A stretch of DNA of 64,000 nt from Smittia aterrima (taxonomy: Eukaryota; Arthropoda; Insecta; Diptera; Chironomidae): NCBI GenBank assembly GCA_033063855.1, contig CP093830.1, forward strand, positions 2,046,854 to 2,110,853. The letters are read 5' to 3'. The position numbers were made by a program, and so were the translations under genes. The notes beneath the pieces were generated by a model. It saw only the letters and a program-made list of their open reading frames with translations. It ran no database searches and was not told where the DNA came from. Positions 1-12,100 of this stretch are shown in pieces; positions within the stretch are counted from its first letter, which is position 1; each line of letters begins with the position of its first letter.

Positions 1-168
1 TCGCAAGCATAATTTTAGTAGGCGCGAGAGAAATGTTTTCTATTTTCGGCTTCCAGCACATCTTTCTCACCGAGAGTTTCGTTTTTTTCCCTGTGATTTG
101 ATAACAGTACGACGATCGAGAGAGAGTTGCGAAACAGCCGAAATCATGGTCAAGGCTGCGACGATGAC

Positions 169-204
169 TATAAATGGCAGCAATCTCATTAGATTTCATT
201 CAGT
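169..204 (+). promoter_or_regulatory. TATA box and initiator of the hexamerin gene
   Basis: TATAAA lies at 169-174 and an arthropod-type TCAGT initiator at 200-204, the usual TATA-to-start distance. Transcription from about 202 would leave only some 7 nt before the ATG at 209. The in-frame ATGs at 146 and 164 lie upstream of this start and would not be transcribed. This is seen in the sequence; use as a promoter is inferred. Confidence 0.55.
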
Positions 205-208
205 CATC

Positions 209-2278
209 ATGAAGTGTTTGTTGATTGTGGCAGCTTTTGTGGGTATCGCAGCAGCGATCCCAAGTGAGTACTTGAAACCGGACCCATACTTCGGCTCTCC
301 AGCATATCTCGAGAAGGAACACGACCTTTTACTTGTTCTCAAGTATATTCATCAGCCTTTCTGGAACGCTGAGCTCAACGCTTTCGGAAACCACTACAGC
401 TTGAAGGATGACTTGAAAAGCTATAACAATGTTGAAGAAGTAAACAAGTTTATCGACTTGGTCAGCCGCAATGGATTGTTGGAACCTAAAGCAATGTACT
501 CGCTGTACAACGCTGAACATCTCGAACAAACCAAGATGCTTTTCAACGTCTTCTACAACGCTAAGGATTACGAGACACTCGCCAAGGTTGTAGCATGGGC
601 TCGCTTCAACGTCAACGAAAAAATGTTCATGTACGTTATTGGAGTTCTTCTTGTTCACCGTAAAGATGTCGAAAGTCTTATCATTCCACCGCCTTATGAG
701 GTTTGTCCTTATCAGTTCATTAACGCTGAAGCTATCAAGTTAGCTCACCGTATGAAGATGCAAGGCTTTTACGGAGTTGAAAAGGTTAACGATTTGTACG
801 AGAAGATCATTCCCGTAAATTATACCGGTTGGTACATGCACTTGAATGCTGATCAGAAAGTGTCGTACCTCACTGAAGATGTTGGTCTCAACGCATTCTA
901 TTACAACTTCAATCAAGATTACCCTCACTGGATGGAAGGCAAACCTTACGGTTTGGATAAGGATCGTCGTGGAGAACTTTACATTATCATGCATCACGAA
1001 ATCAACGCACGCTACTACCTCGAACGTTTGTCAAATGACTTGGGACACATTCCCGTTTTCAACTGGCGTGAACCAATTAAAGCAGGTTACTACCCATCTC
1101 TGATGTACGTCAATGGCAAACAATTCCCAACTCGCGCTAACAACTACAATTTGTACAAGGAAGGTAACCACAAATTCATTCAAGAAGCTGAAGATCGCGA
1201 ACGTCGTATCCGTGATGCTATCGACAGAGGTTTCGTGAAGTTTGGTGGAGTGAAAGCTTCTCTCTCAAAGCCTGAAGATGTCAACACTCTCGGAAACCTT
1301 CTTCAAGGAAACCCTGATAGCTTCGGACTTCATCACAATTTCCATGATCACATCGTTCCAAGCTTCTTGGAGAACTACGCAACTGCCATCAGAGATCCAC
1401 TCTTCTATCAATTCTACCAACGTTTGTTATCGAACTACTGGAAATTTATGGAACACATTGAACCATACACTGAAGAAGAAATTAATTTCCCCGGAGTTAA
1501 AATCACTGACATTCATGTTGATCAGATTGAAACTTTCTTCGAACCTTTCGATGTTGATATCACAAACGCAATTGATGTTGATCACGACAAGGAAGTTGTC
1601 GCACCAGAAACAATGAAGGATATCAAGTTCAAGAACGATCAGTACATGATTAAAGCTCGCACTATGCGTTTGAATCACAAGCCATTCGACTTCAAGATGA
1701 CTGTTCAATCAGACAAGGATCAAGATGCCAGCGTTCGCGTCTGGATCGGACCAAAATATGATGAATATGGAAGCCACATCGAATTCAATGAGAATCGTAA
1801 GAACTTTGTGATGCTCGACATTTACAAACAAACTTTGAAGGCTGGTGAGAATATTCTCACTCGTAACTCGCACAAGGAACTTTTGTACTATGGCGCAACT
1901 CAAACTACTTTCTACGAACTCTACAAGCATTTGATGGAAGCTAAGAGTGGAGCCAATCCATGGCCAACAGATTTGTTGATGGCTCGTTGCCAGTTCCCTA
2001 AGAACTTGATGATCCCCAAGGGCAAGAAGGGAGGTATGACTTATCAATTCTACTTCGTCATCAGCCCATACAAGGAACCAACGACTCCATTCATCAGCAC
2101 CTTCAACCCATTGACATCATGCGGTGTTGGATCAGGATCAAGATTCTTCGAGGATCGGGCCATGCTCTTCCCACTTGACCGTGAGATCGACGCTAAACAT
2201 TTCTATGTACCCAACATGGCATTCGAAGACGTCGAAGTTCACTTCAATCCACACATCAACGAAGCTCGTTTCTTCTAA
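209..2278 (+). CDS. Hexamerin (arylphorin-type larval storage protein)
   Basis: Secreted hemolymph storage protein of the arthropod hemocyanin superfamily, made by larval fat body and used as an amino-acid reserve at metamorphosis. The single exon encodes 689 residues, the family's usual length. I chose the ATG at 209 because it opens a clean signal peptide (MKCLLIVAAFVGIAAA). The hemocyanin N, M and C domains follow in order. In the M domain the copper-A histidine cluster of hemocyanins is replaced by FYYNFN at residues 230-235, as expected for a hexamerin that does not carry oxygen. The protein is visibly rich in Tyr and Phe. The nearest gene is an opposite-strand T-box gene whose intron appears to enclose this one. 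The exact hexamerin subclass cannot be set without alignment. Confidence 0.95.
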   Translation: MKCLLIVAAFVGIAAAIPSEYLKPDPYFGSPAYLEKEHDLLLVLKYIHQPFWNAELNAFGNHYSLKDDLKSYNNVEEVNKFIDLVSRNGLLEPKAMYSLYNAEHLEQTKMLFNVFYNAKDYETLAKVVAWARFNVNEKMFMYVIGVLLVHRKDVESLIIPPPYEVCPYQFINAEAIKLAHRMKMQGFYGVEKVNDLYEKIIPVNYTGWYMHLNADQKVSYLTEDVGLNAFYYNFNQDYPHWMEGKPYGLDKDRRGELYIIMHHEINARYYLERLSNDLGHIPVFNWREPIKAGYYPSLMYVNGKQFPTRANNYNLYKEGNHKFIQEAEDRERRIRDAIDRGFVKFGGVKASLSKPEDVNTLGNLLQGNPDSFGLHHNFHDHIVPSFLENYATAIRDPLFYQFYQRLLSNYWKFMEHIEPYTEEEINFPGVKITDIHVDQIETFFEPFDVDITNAIDVDHDKEVVAPETMKDIKFKNDQYMIKARTMRLNHKPFDFKMTVQSDKDQDASVRVWIGPKYDEYGSHIEFNENRKNFVMLDIYKQTLKAGENILTRNSHKELLYYGATQTTFYELYKHLMEAKSGANPWPTDLLMARCQFPKNLMIPKGKKGGMTYQFYFVISPYKEPTTPFISTFNPLTSCGVGSGSRFFEDRAMLFPLDREIDAKHFYVPNMAFEDVEVHFNPHINEARFF

Positions 2279-2386
2279 AGCTGCCCCCGGAGATCAACAC
2301 GAGAGGAAAATTTATAAACAATTGAAAGAGCGAATAAGATTGAAATTCGCTTTCAATCGAAGAGTCTAATTTAAGAAGACTTTTAA

Positions 2387-2392
2387 AATAAA
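2387..2392 (+). terminator. Polyadenylation signal of the hexamerin gene
   Basis: AATAAA, 109 nt past the hexamerin stop codon and the first canonical hexamer there. It implies a 3' UTR of about 130 nt. Confidence 0.6.
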
Positions 2393-2644
2393 CAAACTTG
2401 ATTTCTCCAATCTTCAATCTGATTGACGAGATACAAGTGATGTTAGTTCCCCTAAATTTCGATTCGATTTATGGCTTTTCTCTTGTGTTGATTAGAACGA
2501 GGTCAAATAATTATTTTACACCTTAAAACCCGAACAAAATAAAAATAAATCACCGAACTTACTAGCAAAGCGACGTCTTTAAATATTTTTGCAATCACAA
2601 ACACTCTAAGCACTCAGATAAGGAATTCAAGAGTTTCTACTTAC

Positions 2645-5600
2645 TCGTCGTTAGTGTCGTTGTCCCTGAAACCTTTCGCAAATGGATTCGAAACAATCTT
2701 CAATTGCGTGACCTGAAAAGTGAGAGATGAATGATAATTATTAACGACTTGAAGTCGAACATGAGTTTCATTCCCACGAAAGCCCCGAAAATTGCAAGCA
2801 ATTATTTACATTTTAAGCTCGAACGAGCGAGATTTTCCCTGAGGAGCAACAGAAAAATTTTCGTGTTCATCGCGAGCTCGATTGTAAATTCCATTAGCTT
2901 TGACAGATATTGGAGATAAAGTACAAATAAGATCGTCAGCGTCGTATGGTCGATTGTGAAATGTTTTATGTTGCAAGCTAAGGCCAACGATGAGAATTAC
3001 TTTTGAGCTGTTTACTTTGTTTTGAATCTAAGGCTTTCGTTGTTATTCAAGAGACTTCAGAAGCTAATTTGTCTCAGAGATCGACATTCACTTGTAAAAA
3101 AATCGAAGAACTACTGGCGCCTTTCATAAATAACTTAATAAATTTCCTGGTGACAGAAATCAAGCCGAAAAAATGAAAACAGCGATAAATTATTCCGAAG
3201 AAATTCAAGTTGATGTCTTAATTTTCTGTCTCGAGACGATGATCGTCGTTGCAAAAGATCACATCGAGTCTTTTTTTTATGAACAACGACGATAAATTCT
3301 GGAGAGAAATAAATTTACAACTTCTTAATTGCTCGAAGAAGCGAAGAAAATTATTTTTCTCTTCGAGAATTTATGGAAATCGCAAACAGACCTCGCGCCC
3401 GTGTCGTTGATACTCACTCTCTGGTTTTGATATGCGGTGACTGCAGTGAAGGAAGTCTCGGGAAAGACGAAAGCGCGGAAATTGAGATACTCGCGTTCCT
3501 CTTTGATTCCATTTTGAGGGAGATAAACGATGTGGAAACGAGGCTGGTATCGATGCATTGAATTTAAAATAATCTTCAAAATAAATTCGTTAGTTTATTC
3601 AAAACCTTCGTCACAACTTTCATCAAACTTACATGTCCATGCTCATCGAGTTGATTGTTTGTCAACTTTAATTTATCAAATGAAATTGTTTGCTTCATCC
3701 AAGTTGCTCCGTTTGCTGGTGAATCTGGATGAACGTGAATTCGCGGCGGTGAGATTGGATCAGCTTTTCCAGCGACTACCCAACTCGAAGTATGAAACGC
3801 GTAGCGATATCGTTTGTCGTCAACTGGCACAAAGTCCATCATCATCATGTAGCAGATTTGGGGATCGAGTCCAATAACTCGAACTTGAAACGTTGGAAAC
3901 ATTCTACGCCCAGCTTTCGTCACGATCATCTCTGTGCCTTGTTCATGAAACTTATCCCACAAAGGTTTCGCTTCGAGAATCACGTTGGCTGACATCAACG
4001 ACGAGTGATATGGCAACTGCTTATCGCTTTCACCTTTCTTGCAACTCTTTGACTTTGAAGGATTACTCTTATTGCAGCTTCCATCGCTGTTCACTTTGTT
4101 AATGTCATTTGATGCCTGTTGTATCTGATGGTGCTGTGGCGGCTGCTCACCAATGTCTGTCAATTTGATTTGGTCGAGTTGCTCCAACGGTTTGTATGCT
4201 GACATTCGATCTTTGTCGGCGTTCTCTAAACAAGCTGTAACAAAGTCTTTCAAAAATTAAATGCTTTTTAGACAATCGTAAAAGAGTCTTTGACGAAACA
4301 TTCCAGACACCGAACTACAACAACATCGAAGCCAATGCGACAGTCAAGTGGATTAATTAGAGATCAAATGAATTTATAGTCCATAAACTTTCGCTGAGGG
4401 AATTTGGAGATTTGTGACATTCATTAGAGTCATCATTAAACAGTTTTTGTTCGTTTTAGACGAGCATCTTGACATTCCAACACCAAGAAGCGTGTTCCAG
4501 TTGATTTAAATTATTTAATTAATGAGATTCCGTAGAATGTGCGAAAATATATTTTTCAGCAACTCAAAAATTTATTTTTCTAACATGCAATCTCATTACA
4601 CTCATGACTTCATGTACCTGACTTAATTATGTGCCACATGAAAACTTTTCTCGCGAGATGATAAACCTCAAGAAAAAAATCTATTTTGTTATGTTTTCAA
4701 GTTGAAATCCTCGAGCAGATTATTGTTAATGAGTAAATTAATTTTCCGTCTCCGCTTGAATCATTAATCAAATCCAAACTGACATCTTCATTCATTCATC
4801 TAATTTCTGTTTACGACAACATTAATGGCTCGATATGACACGCTCGATCTTCTGGTTTCTTCCGGTTTCAAGAGTTTTTCCCAAGCCTCTCGAGAAGTCA
4901 AACTGTGATAAGGATCATTATGAGTTGGATTTATTAGGAATCAATTTTTTCTTTGCACTGAGATCTCGAATTTTCAAATTGAGAAGAAGAATTTCATGCT
5001 ACAGTTTCCTTCCATTTTCCACCAATCGTTACGAGCTATTCAGTGCGTGAAAATATCATAAAAATCTTTGATTTATGACTCTCGAAATTAGTTTCAAACT
5101 TCTTTATTTTCTTCCTCTTGGAGTCGATTTAATTTTCTTGTGTACGAAGCTCAAAATGAATTTTAAAATTTTCACGAGTTTTCCACGATCTGAGTAGTTT
5201 ATTTGGTGTTAAATTTTCCAATTTTTATGGATCAATAAATTCTTTGCGTACAAGCGGGAGAGATGTTGCGTGTGCAGCGGGTAAATTTATGCTTCGTGCT
5301 ACAAAAACAAAAATTTCTGAATCATGGAAACAAATGAATTTAATTCCGATCGCGATCGTCGGGAACGCAAATAAATTTCTGTGTTAGTCGGAGGAGTTTC
5401 GTATTTTGGGATGGAAATTTCTTAAATTTGTTTATCGCGAGTAAAGAAGAGAAATTGAAGGAAAATCTGAAAATAATTTTCTCATTCGAATGAAATGCCA
5501 GTGCCTTGTAAACAACAAATTAATGGCTTTTTGACCCCGCGCGAGTCATTAAATCAAGTGATTCTCTCGAGAGGAAAATCAATTTGCCGATCTTAATTTA

Positions 5601-6015
5601 AATTGGAAGTTTACTGGGAAATTTGTCAAAGCAGAAAAGAGAGCTTTGTGTAAAGTTTTAAGTCAATTAGTGAGAACTCGCGATCAATTAATTAAAGTTT
5701 ATAGTGCTCGATAAAAATAGAAAGTTTTCGCGATCGGAATCAGGAATCGCAATTGAGACAGTGCATGGCGTCAAGCGTCGAGTTGAAAGACAACTCAAGG
5801 CGGGGAATTCCTTTGTTTCAACAACTTTAATTGAACTCACCTTCCATCTCCTTCATCGGCGTTGATCCATTCTTGTAAGATCCATTCCAATATTCCATTC
5901 CATAGTGAAAATCATTGCTGAGACTTAGGACATTATCGAAATGTTCCATGTGGTGCTGTGCGTTCATGTTCATCGTCATTCCTCCGTCGCTTATTTGCAT
6001 ATGCCCGTGACTCAT
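2645..6015 (-). CDS. org-1: T-box transcription factor, Tbx1/org-1 class (3' end outside the window)
   Basis: Sequence-specific nuclear DNA-binding regulator. Four coding exons: 5841-6015, 3633-4234, 3418-3573 and 2645-2712. Phases agree (1, 0, 0, then 2) and all junctions are GT-AG. They give 333 residues, with the T-box at about 143-331. Class-specific stretches are FVPVDDKRYRYAFH, VAGKADP, SFDKLKLTNN, NSMHRYQPRFH, TAVTAYQN and QLKIVSNPFAKGFRD, which fit Tbx1/org-1 better than omb, H15 or Dorsocross. The N-terminus is His/Met-rich. The last visible exon ends in a perfect donor (GTAAGT) just after the T-box, where Tbx1 genes also have an intron. No continuation lies before the hexamerin, so the 3' exons are probably beyond position 1. 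Reading through that donor would stop one codon later. The middle of exon 3 is diverged from the family. In Drosophila org-1 acts in muscle and visceral mesoderm identity. Confidence 0.85.
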
Positions 6016-7998
6016 CTTTCAATTCTAATCGCCGATTAACTCGACGAGATCGGCAGCGTGTTTATTCGAAACGGCTAGTGAGAGACTAAATCTATTTTGC
6101 CGATATATTTATTTTAATAATTCTCTTCGCACTTCTTCGAAATAACTTTGTATGATGCTCGCTTTCACGGCTAAATGGCGATCATCACCTTATTGTTTCA
6201 CACTTTCGATTATTCTCCAACTGATTGCTGTTCGATTGATGTACACATGTTTCTTCGCCGCCGTCTTTATCACAACAAATAAATCGTCAGATATTTATCG
6301 CTAAGCGTGTCGGGAGAGGAATTTATTAATTTGCTTCAATCCTCGAGCGGCACTTCATTCACACACAGATCGAGTTGAGTTGAAAGGAGGCGTCGGAGGT
6401 CAACAGACAAAATGTTTCAACAGTTGAGCTCATCATACAAGCTAATAACTCAAAGGCACACGAGATCGCACTCTGTTCTGACGATTAAGCTTTCAATAGG
6501 TGGCAAAGATTAAGGCGAAAGAGTTTTTCACATTTCGCGTTTTCTTCTTCGATTTTCTTCTTTTGCTTCTGTTAAAGATTATTTTTTCCTGTTTGGCGGC
6601 GGCAGCGGGAAAATTCTCTTCTCACTCCTCTGTCTAATATCACTTCACACTTTCGATTTTCAGAAAATCTTTTCCATCTTTTCACTCGATTTTCTCGCTT
6701 CTCTTTCGACGGGAAATTGATATTTTCTTTGAGTTTTCCAAGATTTTTGATTTGACAAAGATTTGTCTAAATTTTTCTTTAAATTCTTTAAACCCGTGAT
6801 CTTCACTCTCACGACTTATCACACGAACGATGAAAATTCAACTGCGGCATCGACAGAAATTTTCCTCATTCAAATCTCGAATATTTCCTCTTCTTCTCTC
6901 TTCAACGAATGTTATATTTATTTAAGAAAAGTATCTTGAGATGATCTTCTTGGCGATGCGATTGGATGAATTTTATCTCGTGAAAAAAGAAGAAACTTTT
7001 TTCTTTTCTTAAATGCTTTGCCGGACGAGTCGAGGGAGAGAAAACTTTAAAATATATTTTAAGAAAATTTCAAAAGCGATCAGAGAGAAATAAATATTTT
7101 TTGTGGTCTCCGCTTTTGTGATCTCCGCCCTTCGTCTCTCAGATTTTCTCTGGCTGCTGTTAAGTATTCACACATGTGTCAGAAGGCTAAGATGTCAGAA
7201 GCAGAAACCCTTCGAGATTGTAACAATTTGTTTACTAAAATGCATTAGAACCGAAACAAATTTAATGATCTTTCTCCTTTTTTACGATCTTACGTCGTCC
7301 TTCTGTTTTCATGTTGTGTAAGGATCATTTTAAAATGCCACACATGAGCTGAGATAAAACGGAGAGTATCTCAAGTGCTTTAATCTCTGAGATGATCGAT
7401 CAGATTTTTCCTCGTGAAGTAACGAAAACTCACGACAAGCAAAAAAGAAAAATCTATGACGAAGAGTCAGCGGCGTTTAAAAATAAAATTTAGAGGCGGA
7501 GTGAATTCGAACACAGCTACGAAGAATCCGATGCCAAGCCTCGATTTTTTTTTCGTCGTCTGGGCCAATAAAACTCGATGGAACTTTCTTCTTAATTCAT
7601 TATGTTGCTTCCCTTGATTGATGATCAAGATCGATGACTTGTGAATGGACGTTCTGAGAAGATTAACGTTAGTTTGTGGCGTTAGTTTATATCCGATAAC
7701 TCTTTTGTTAACAAACATTTGTCATATCTCTCTTTGTAATGTTTGATTTGCAATAAAATATTCAAACAATCCACTTTTGGCCCCTCGCGTATGCTTTTTC
7801 AATGCAATGCCTTGCTTTTAGGTGTGTTAGCGATATAATCGTTATCTCTAAGGTGTGCCAAACTGATAAGAGTCAGCACCAAAAATAACGAAAATAATTT
7901 GGCATAGTTTCAGTTTAAGCTTTGAATTGAGTGCAATCAGTTGAACTGAAGAGCGTTAGTTAATTTAAGTTGAAAGTTAATTGAATTTGACCTAAATA
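6016..7998. other. Intergenic region between divergent T-box and Ly6 genes
   Basis: AT-rich sequence with no ORF I can support. It should hold the 5' UTR and promoter of the T-box gene on the left. On the right is the Ly6 promoter: an ATCAGT initiator at 7936-7941, about 60 nt before its ATG, with a CTGATAAG (GATA-type) motif roughly 65 nt further upstream. Regulatory roles are inferred. Confidence 0.4.
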
Positions 7999-8912
7999 AT
8001 GTTGAAAGGAATAATCTTTGGTGTCGCCTTGAGCGCAGTCTTCTTGACAATCCAAGCACAAGGTGAGAATCATGACAAACTTTCTTCATTCGAAGATTCT
8101 CAATAAGCAACTTCCATTTTCGCGAATTCTTACAATTCACATGATTTAGATTTTAATCAAAATGATGTAATCACAATTTCAGTGAAAATGTGTTGTTAGC
8201 TTTATTATTCATCGCAAGTCTTATCAATGACTTCTTATCAACGAAAAATCGATATATTTTGTAAGAGTTTCTTTTTTTTGGTATTTGTAGATATGTGTGT
8301 GATTTGTACTTCATCTGCTGATCACCCTCAATGTATCGGCGATGAATCCGCTACTCTCGGAGCAGTTTGTGGAACTATAGGAAATCAAACGTGCTACTCA
8401 AGAGTTGATGACAGTAAGAATGATGTTAATTTGATGTAGTTGAATATTTTTTATTGGTTTCTGATTTTTAAGGTGGCCGTGTTGATCGTGGATGTTTCAG
8501 TGCTTTAAATGGCATCACTGCTGCTGATTGTGACGCTTCAGAAACTTGTGAACTTTGCACTGGAAATAATTGTAACAGCAACACGTTCCCTGCCCACCGC
8601 TTGTCATGTCACATTTGCGTCGGAGGTGTTAATTCAACTTGCGCTGGTAACGTCACCACAACAATGCAATACTGTCCCCTTTTCGCGACTGACGATCGCT
8701 GCTATATTGCAAGACCAAACCAAAACTTTGAACGAGGTTGCATGTCGTCTCTAGCAGGAACTACGCGATGCACTGGCAATGAGCCTTGCTTCTCTTGCAC
8801 AGGCAACGGTTGCAACTCCGTTGACTACAACAGCGGAATCAACGTTTTCTCGGGAATTAAAATGATTCCATTCCTTCTTATCAGTGTCTTTATGGCAACT
8901 CTTAATAAATAA
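7999..8912 (+). CDS. Two-domain Ly6/uPAR-like (DUF753-type) protein, probably GPI-anchored
   Basis: Cell-surface three-finger protein; the function is unknown. Exons are 7999-8062, 8291-8413 and 8473-8912, with phases 1 and 1, giving 208 residues. The first exon encodes the signal peptide (MLKGIIFGVALSAVFLTIQA). Two cysteine-rich repeats follow, each ending in the Ly6 signature Cys-x-Gly-Asn-x-Cys-Asn (CTGNNCNSN, then CTGNGCNSV). The hydrophobic tail MIPFLLISVFMATLNK with no basic anchor is typical of a GPI signal. Insect genomes carry many such single or double Ly6 genes, with roles in junctions, channels and trafficking, but nothing here shows which role applies. AATAAA at 8949-8954 is the likely polyadenylation signal. 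Confidence 0.85.
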
Positions 8913-9433
8913 ACTTCCTCAATAAGTTTTTGCAATGTAAAGCTCAGAAATAAAACGAAGAGTTGAGAGAAAACCTGAAATATTTTCATTTAACTTTCAG
9001 TTGCTAATTTGATGAGAGATTCCTTTGGCTCGGAACGACAACGCTCACAAAACAATCCGGATGCCAATTCCATTAAAATGTCATCACGTTCATTTGATCT
9101 TCCCAGCTCGCCTCCCCTCAAGAAGTTAATGATTATTCGAAGCGGAAAACTATAATAATTGAAAGTGTTTCTCCAACTCTCCAGAGAGAAAATCGCTCGG
9201 TTTCTAAAAATATTTTTCCTTTTCGAAAAAATGAAAATAAAACTTTGGAAACAAAAACAGAAAACTGTTCATAATTTTGCAATTGAAACTTTTATTTCAT
9301 AAACTCTCCTCGGTGTTTGATCTTTTCTCGTTCGTTTTCGGCGCTTTTTGAGCAGCTCTTAATGGAGTTGAACTGAAGAAAATTTTATGATTATTGCGGT
9401 TCGAAGGGGGAAATCTGGAGCGGCTCGTTAAAC
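8913..9433. other. Intergenic region between convergent Ly6 and ketohexokinase genes
   Basis: Holds the Ly6 polyadenylation signal at 8949-8954. I see nothing else gene-like in it. Confidence 0.5.
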
Positions 9434-9439
9434 TTTATT
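9434..9439 (-). terminator. Polyadenylation signal of ketohexokinase
   Basis: AATAAA on the minus strand, about 40 nt past the stop codon. Confidence 0.6.
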
Positions 9440-9479
9440 GTTTTCCAAAACTTTATGATTGAAAAATATTTTTCAAGCA

Positions 9480-10482
9480 TTAAAGCTTCAAGTCTTTTAC
9501 GCAGTCGTAACCAAAGAATCCACATTTGTATCCAGAAACGCGACATCCTTCTTCAATCGCTGTCTTAACGTCAGTGAAATCCGACATCAATGAGTTCAAT
9601 GTTCCAGCGCAGAAAGTGTCACCTGCTCCAAGAGTATCGACAATACCGTTCGCCGGAGGAAATATCGGACTCTCAAAGTAATTTCCATTGGTGTCTAGTG
9701 CAGAAGCTCCATCAGTTCCAAAAGGACAAATGATAAGAAGATTCTTGTTCATGTAACGATCATCATTTGTCGTTAGTTCCTTCAACTTGTAGCAAGCAGT
9801 TTTCTTGTCGTAACAACCGAGAACCTCAGCGTAATCACGTCCTAAGAAAGCAACATCTGCATATTTCGTCAAAAGAAGGTTTTCACCACGTTTCTTCTCA
9901 AACTCCAAAGAAATTTTTATTCTTTCTGCTTCCGGTCTCATCTCATTGAACTCTCTGATCTTCATCATCATTTTTGTTGTATCAGGAACTGTTCGGGCTT
10001 CAAAATGAACCCAGAAATATTCGCTCAAGTCACATTTATCGAAAACATCGAAGGAAACGTGTGGCAGGTTTTTGTTGGAGTGAATAATTGTACGACAGCC
10101 AGAAGCTTTGCTTAGGAAAACAGTTGATAGTGGAATGCTGCAGTTTGGGTGATAAAAACAATTCTTGGTCTCAATTCCTCGATCTTTCAAGTCTTCGATA
10201 ATGAAGACAAACATTTTATCATCAGAGAAAGTTGTCAAAAGCTCGCATGGTCGACCGAGAAGAGTTAGTACTGTTGAATTGTTTGAAGCATTTCCTCCTC
10301 TTTGCCAAAAAGCTTGAGTCGATCTAAAAACAAATTTTTAAAGTTAATTCTCAGAGTTCTTTCATTTAAAATAAAAATAAGGTCATTTACCTTACGTCGT
10401 CGTCATCTTTTGGAAACTGCTCAACTTCTTGAATTATGTCAAGAACGCATTCTCCAACAAGCAAAACCTTTTTAGTATTCAT
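9480..10482 (-). CDS. Khk: Ketohexokinase (fructokinase), PfkB/ribokinase family
   Basis: Cytosolic enzyme that phosphorylates fructose to fructose 1-phosphate with ATP. Two exons, 10391-10482 and 9480-10323, separated by a 67-nt intron (phase 2), give 311 residues; animal ketohexokinases are about 300. The N-terminal strand is VLLVGECVLDII. The substrate-side signature WQRGGNASNNSTVLTLLG follows at the exon junction, with its Arg split by the intron. The PfkB signature DTLGAGDTFCAG contains the catalytic base Asp266 within GAGD (263-266). The C-terminus (KCGFFGYD) also matches the family. The gene is intact with no odd features. It sits tail to tail with the Ly6 gene and head to head with the first ZAD gene, whose ATG is 349 bp away. 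Confidence 0.93.
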
Positions 10483-10831
10483 TTTATGATTGAATTGTTT
10501 ATCTCGAGGTGATAACAGGGAAGAGATTACTCAATTAATCATTAAATTGGTCGACTAAAGTTGATGACAATGTCAACTAAATTTTTTTTTATATTTCACT
10601 TCAAGCGCAATAACTCAGAAGCAATAACAAAATAAAATTTAAAGAAATATTGATCGACAACCTTGGAATGAAAGTTTTAAAAAATGATAACGAAAAGTTG
10701 CGAAGAATTGTAAAGTTTTAAAAAGCTTCAAGAGTAATTTGAATTTTTCCCGCATAATTTGTTAGAAAGAGAAAGAAGATCAAACGAAAACATTGAATTC
10801 CCGGATCAAAAAGAAAAATTAAATTAAAACG
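10483..10831. promoter_or_regulatory. Shared upstream region of divergent ketohexokinase and ZAD genes
   Basis: A 349-bp AT-rich spacer between two divergent start codons. It must contain both promoters and 5' UTRs. I see no clear TATA box. A bidirectional promoter is possible but not shown. Confidence 0.4.
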
Positions 10832-11910
10832 ATGGCGAAGTTCTGCTACTTTTGTGAATCGAAAATTGCAGCTAGGGATGCTGTGCAAACCATCGGAGAG
10901 CAGATGTACGTGCTAACAATCAGCAATTCCACGAAAGCAATTGAATTTACTGAAATTATTCGCGATATTTTCGAGACCAATGATTTCACAGTAAGTGTTT
11001 ACTTATGACGATTGAAATATTTATAATCGATGACGAAATATTTTAGGACGATGAAGACTTTGCTTGCAAGGAATGTTTCAAGTCATTCACCAACGTTTAC
11101 AAATTTAAACGAAGCTTCCAAGAGTCCATTGAACCAACGAACTTGATAAGAAACGTCAGCGAGTTTCTTTCGGAATCTGAGGAACCTATCACCGTCATTA
11201 ATCATCACAGCTGTTTATCGTTGGTTCCTGAGTCGAAAGTCGAGTTAGTTAACAACTTTGTTCGTCTCGTCGATTCACTTCAAAATTCATCGTCACCGGC
11301 TCCTAAACCAGTTAAGACGCCAAAAAGCCAGATTTCTAGTCCGTTGAGTAGAAACATGTCGATTATAAGTGGAAGATCTCCTGTTGTTCAATTGCAACCG
11401 ACTCTTACCACCAGTCCTTCATCTCGCTTCTCAATTAAAACATCAGGTTCGCCTTACGTTGACGTGGGAACATCGTCGTCTTTTAATCGAAAGAGTTCAA
11501 TCGGAAATCCGTACAATTTGACTCAGTCTAATGTCACTTATACGGAAACGGTAACACGTAAACGCAAGACGTCTGTCGAAACTCCAGAGCAATTACCTGT
11601 TCCGAAAGTCTCGAGATTGAGCCTTGCTGCATCGCAACTCACTCCAAACTCTCGTGACCGCAAATCAATTAGAGGGCGACAGAGTGTAAGACAACTGGAC
11701 GTTTCAGTGAGTTCTCAGGAAGAAGATCAACACGACGAAGAATGTAACGAAGCCGATCGAAAACTAACACCAAAGGAGGAGAAGTTGCTACGACAACAGA
11801 TTCAGAAGTCAAAGCAAGGCGTTCGATCGTACAAGTGCTCGCAATGCAATGAACCCTTTGCTAACTACAAGGAAATTCGTAGCCACATTTTGGACAATCA
11901 CTTTGAATAA
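10832..11910 (+). CDS. ZAD zinc-finger protein with a single C2H2 finger
   Basis: Putative nuclear DNA-binding protein of the insect ZAD family. Exons 10832-10990 and 11047-11910 (phase 0) give 340 residues. The N-terminal ZAD has its four zinc cysteines at C5, C8, C60 and C63, with the intron inside the domain. Next comes the conserved block NHHSCLSLVPESK (105-117), shared with two neighbouring ZAD genes. A long Ser/Thr/Pro-rich linker follows, and only one C2H2 finger (YKCSQCNEPFANYKEIRSH) lies at the C-terminus. One finger binds DNA weakly, so dimerisation through the ZAD may matter. AATAAA at 11972-11977 is the probable polyadenylation signal. The target is unknown. Confidence 0.85.
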
Positions 11911-12100
11911 AATGTTTTGTCACGTAAAGTGCTATTTAATCTCTTTCATGTCTGTTAACAAAGCAAACAATAATAAAAATATATCTTAGCGGTGACAGAA
12001 TGATAAAGGATCAAAATTAACTGTTTTTATTTCTTTATTGTCTGCTCTCTGAGGAATAATTACTAAAACGTGCATTAAAGTGATTGCTATGTGAATATTT

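Noticed and set aside
98..208. Extended hexamerin N-terminus starting before the ATG at 209
   Set aside because: It would begin with TTG or with ATGs upstream of the TATA box, and it would bury the signal peptide.
7467..7718. 83-residue minus-strand ORF left of the Ly6 gene
   Set aside because: No family resemblance, no ATG in good context, and AT-rich intergenic codon use.
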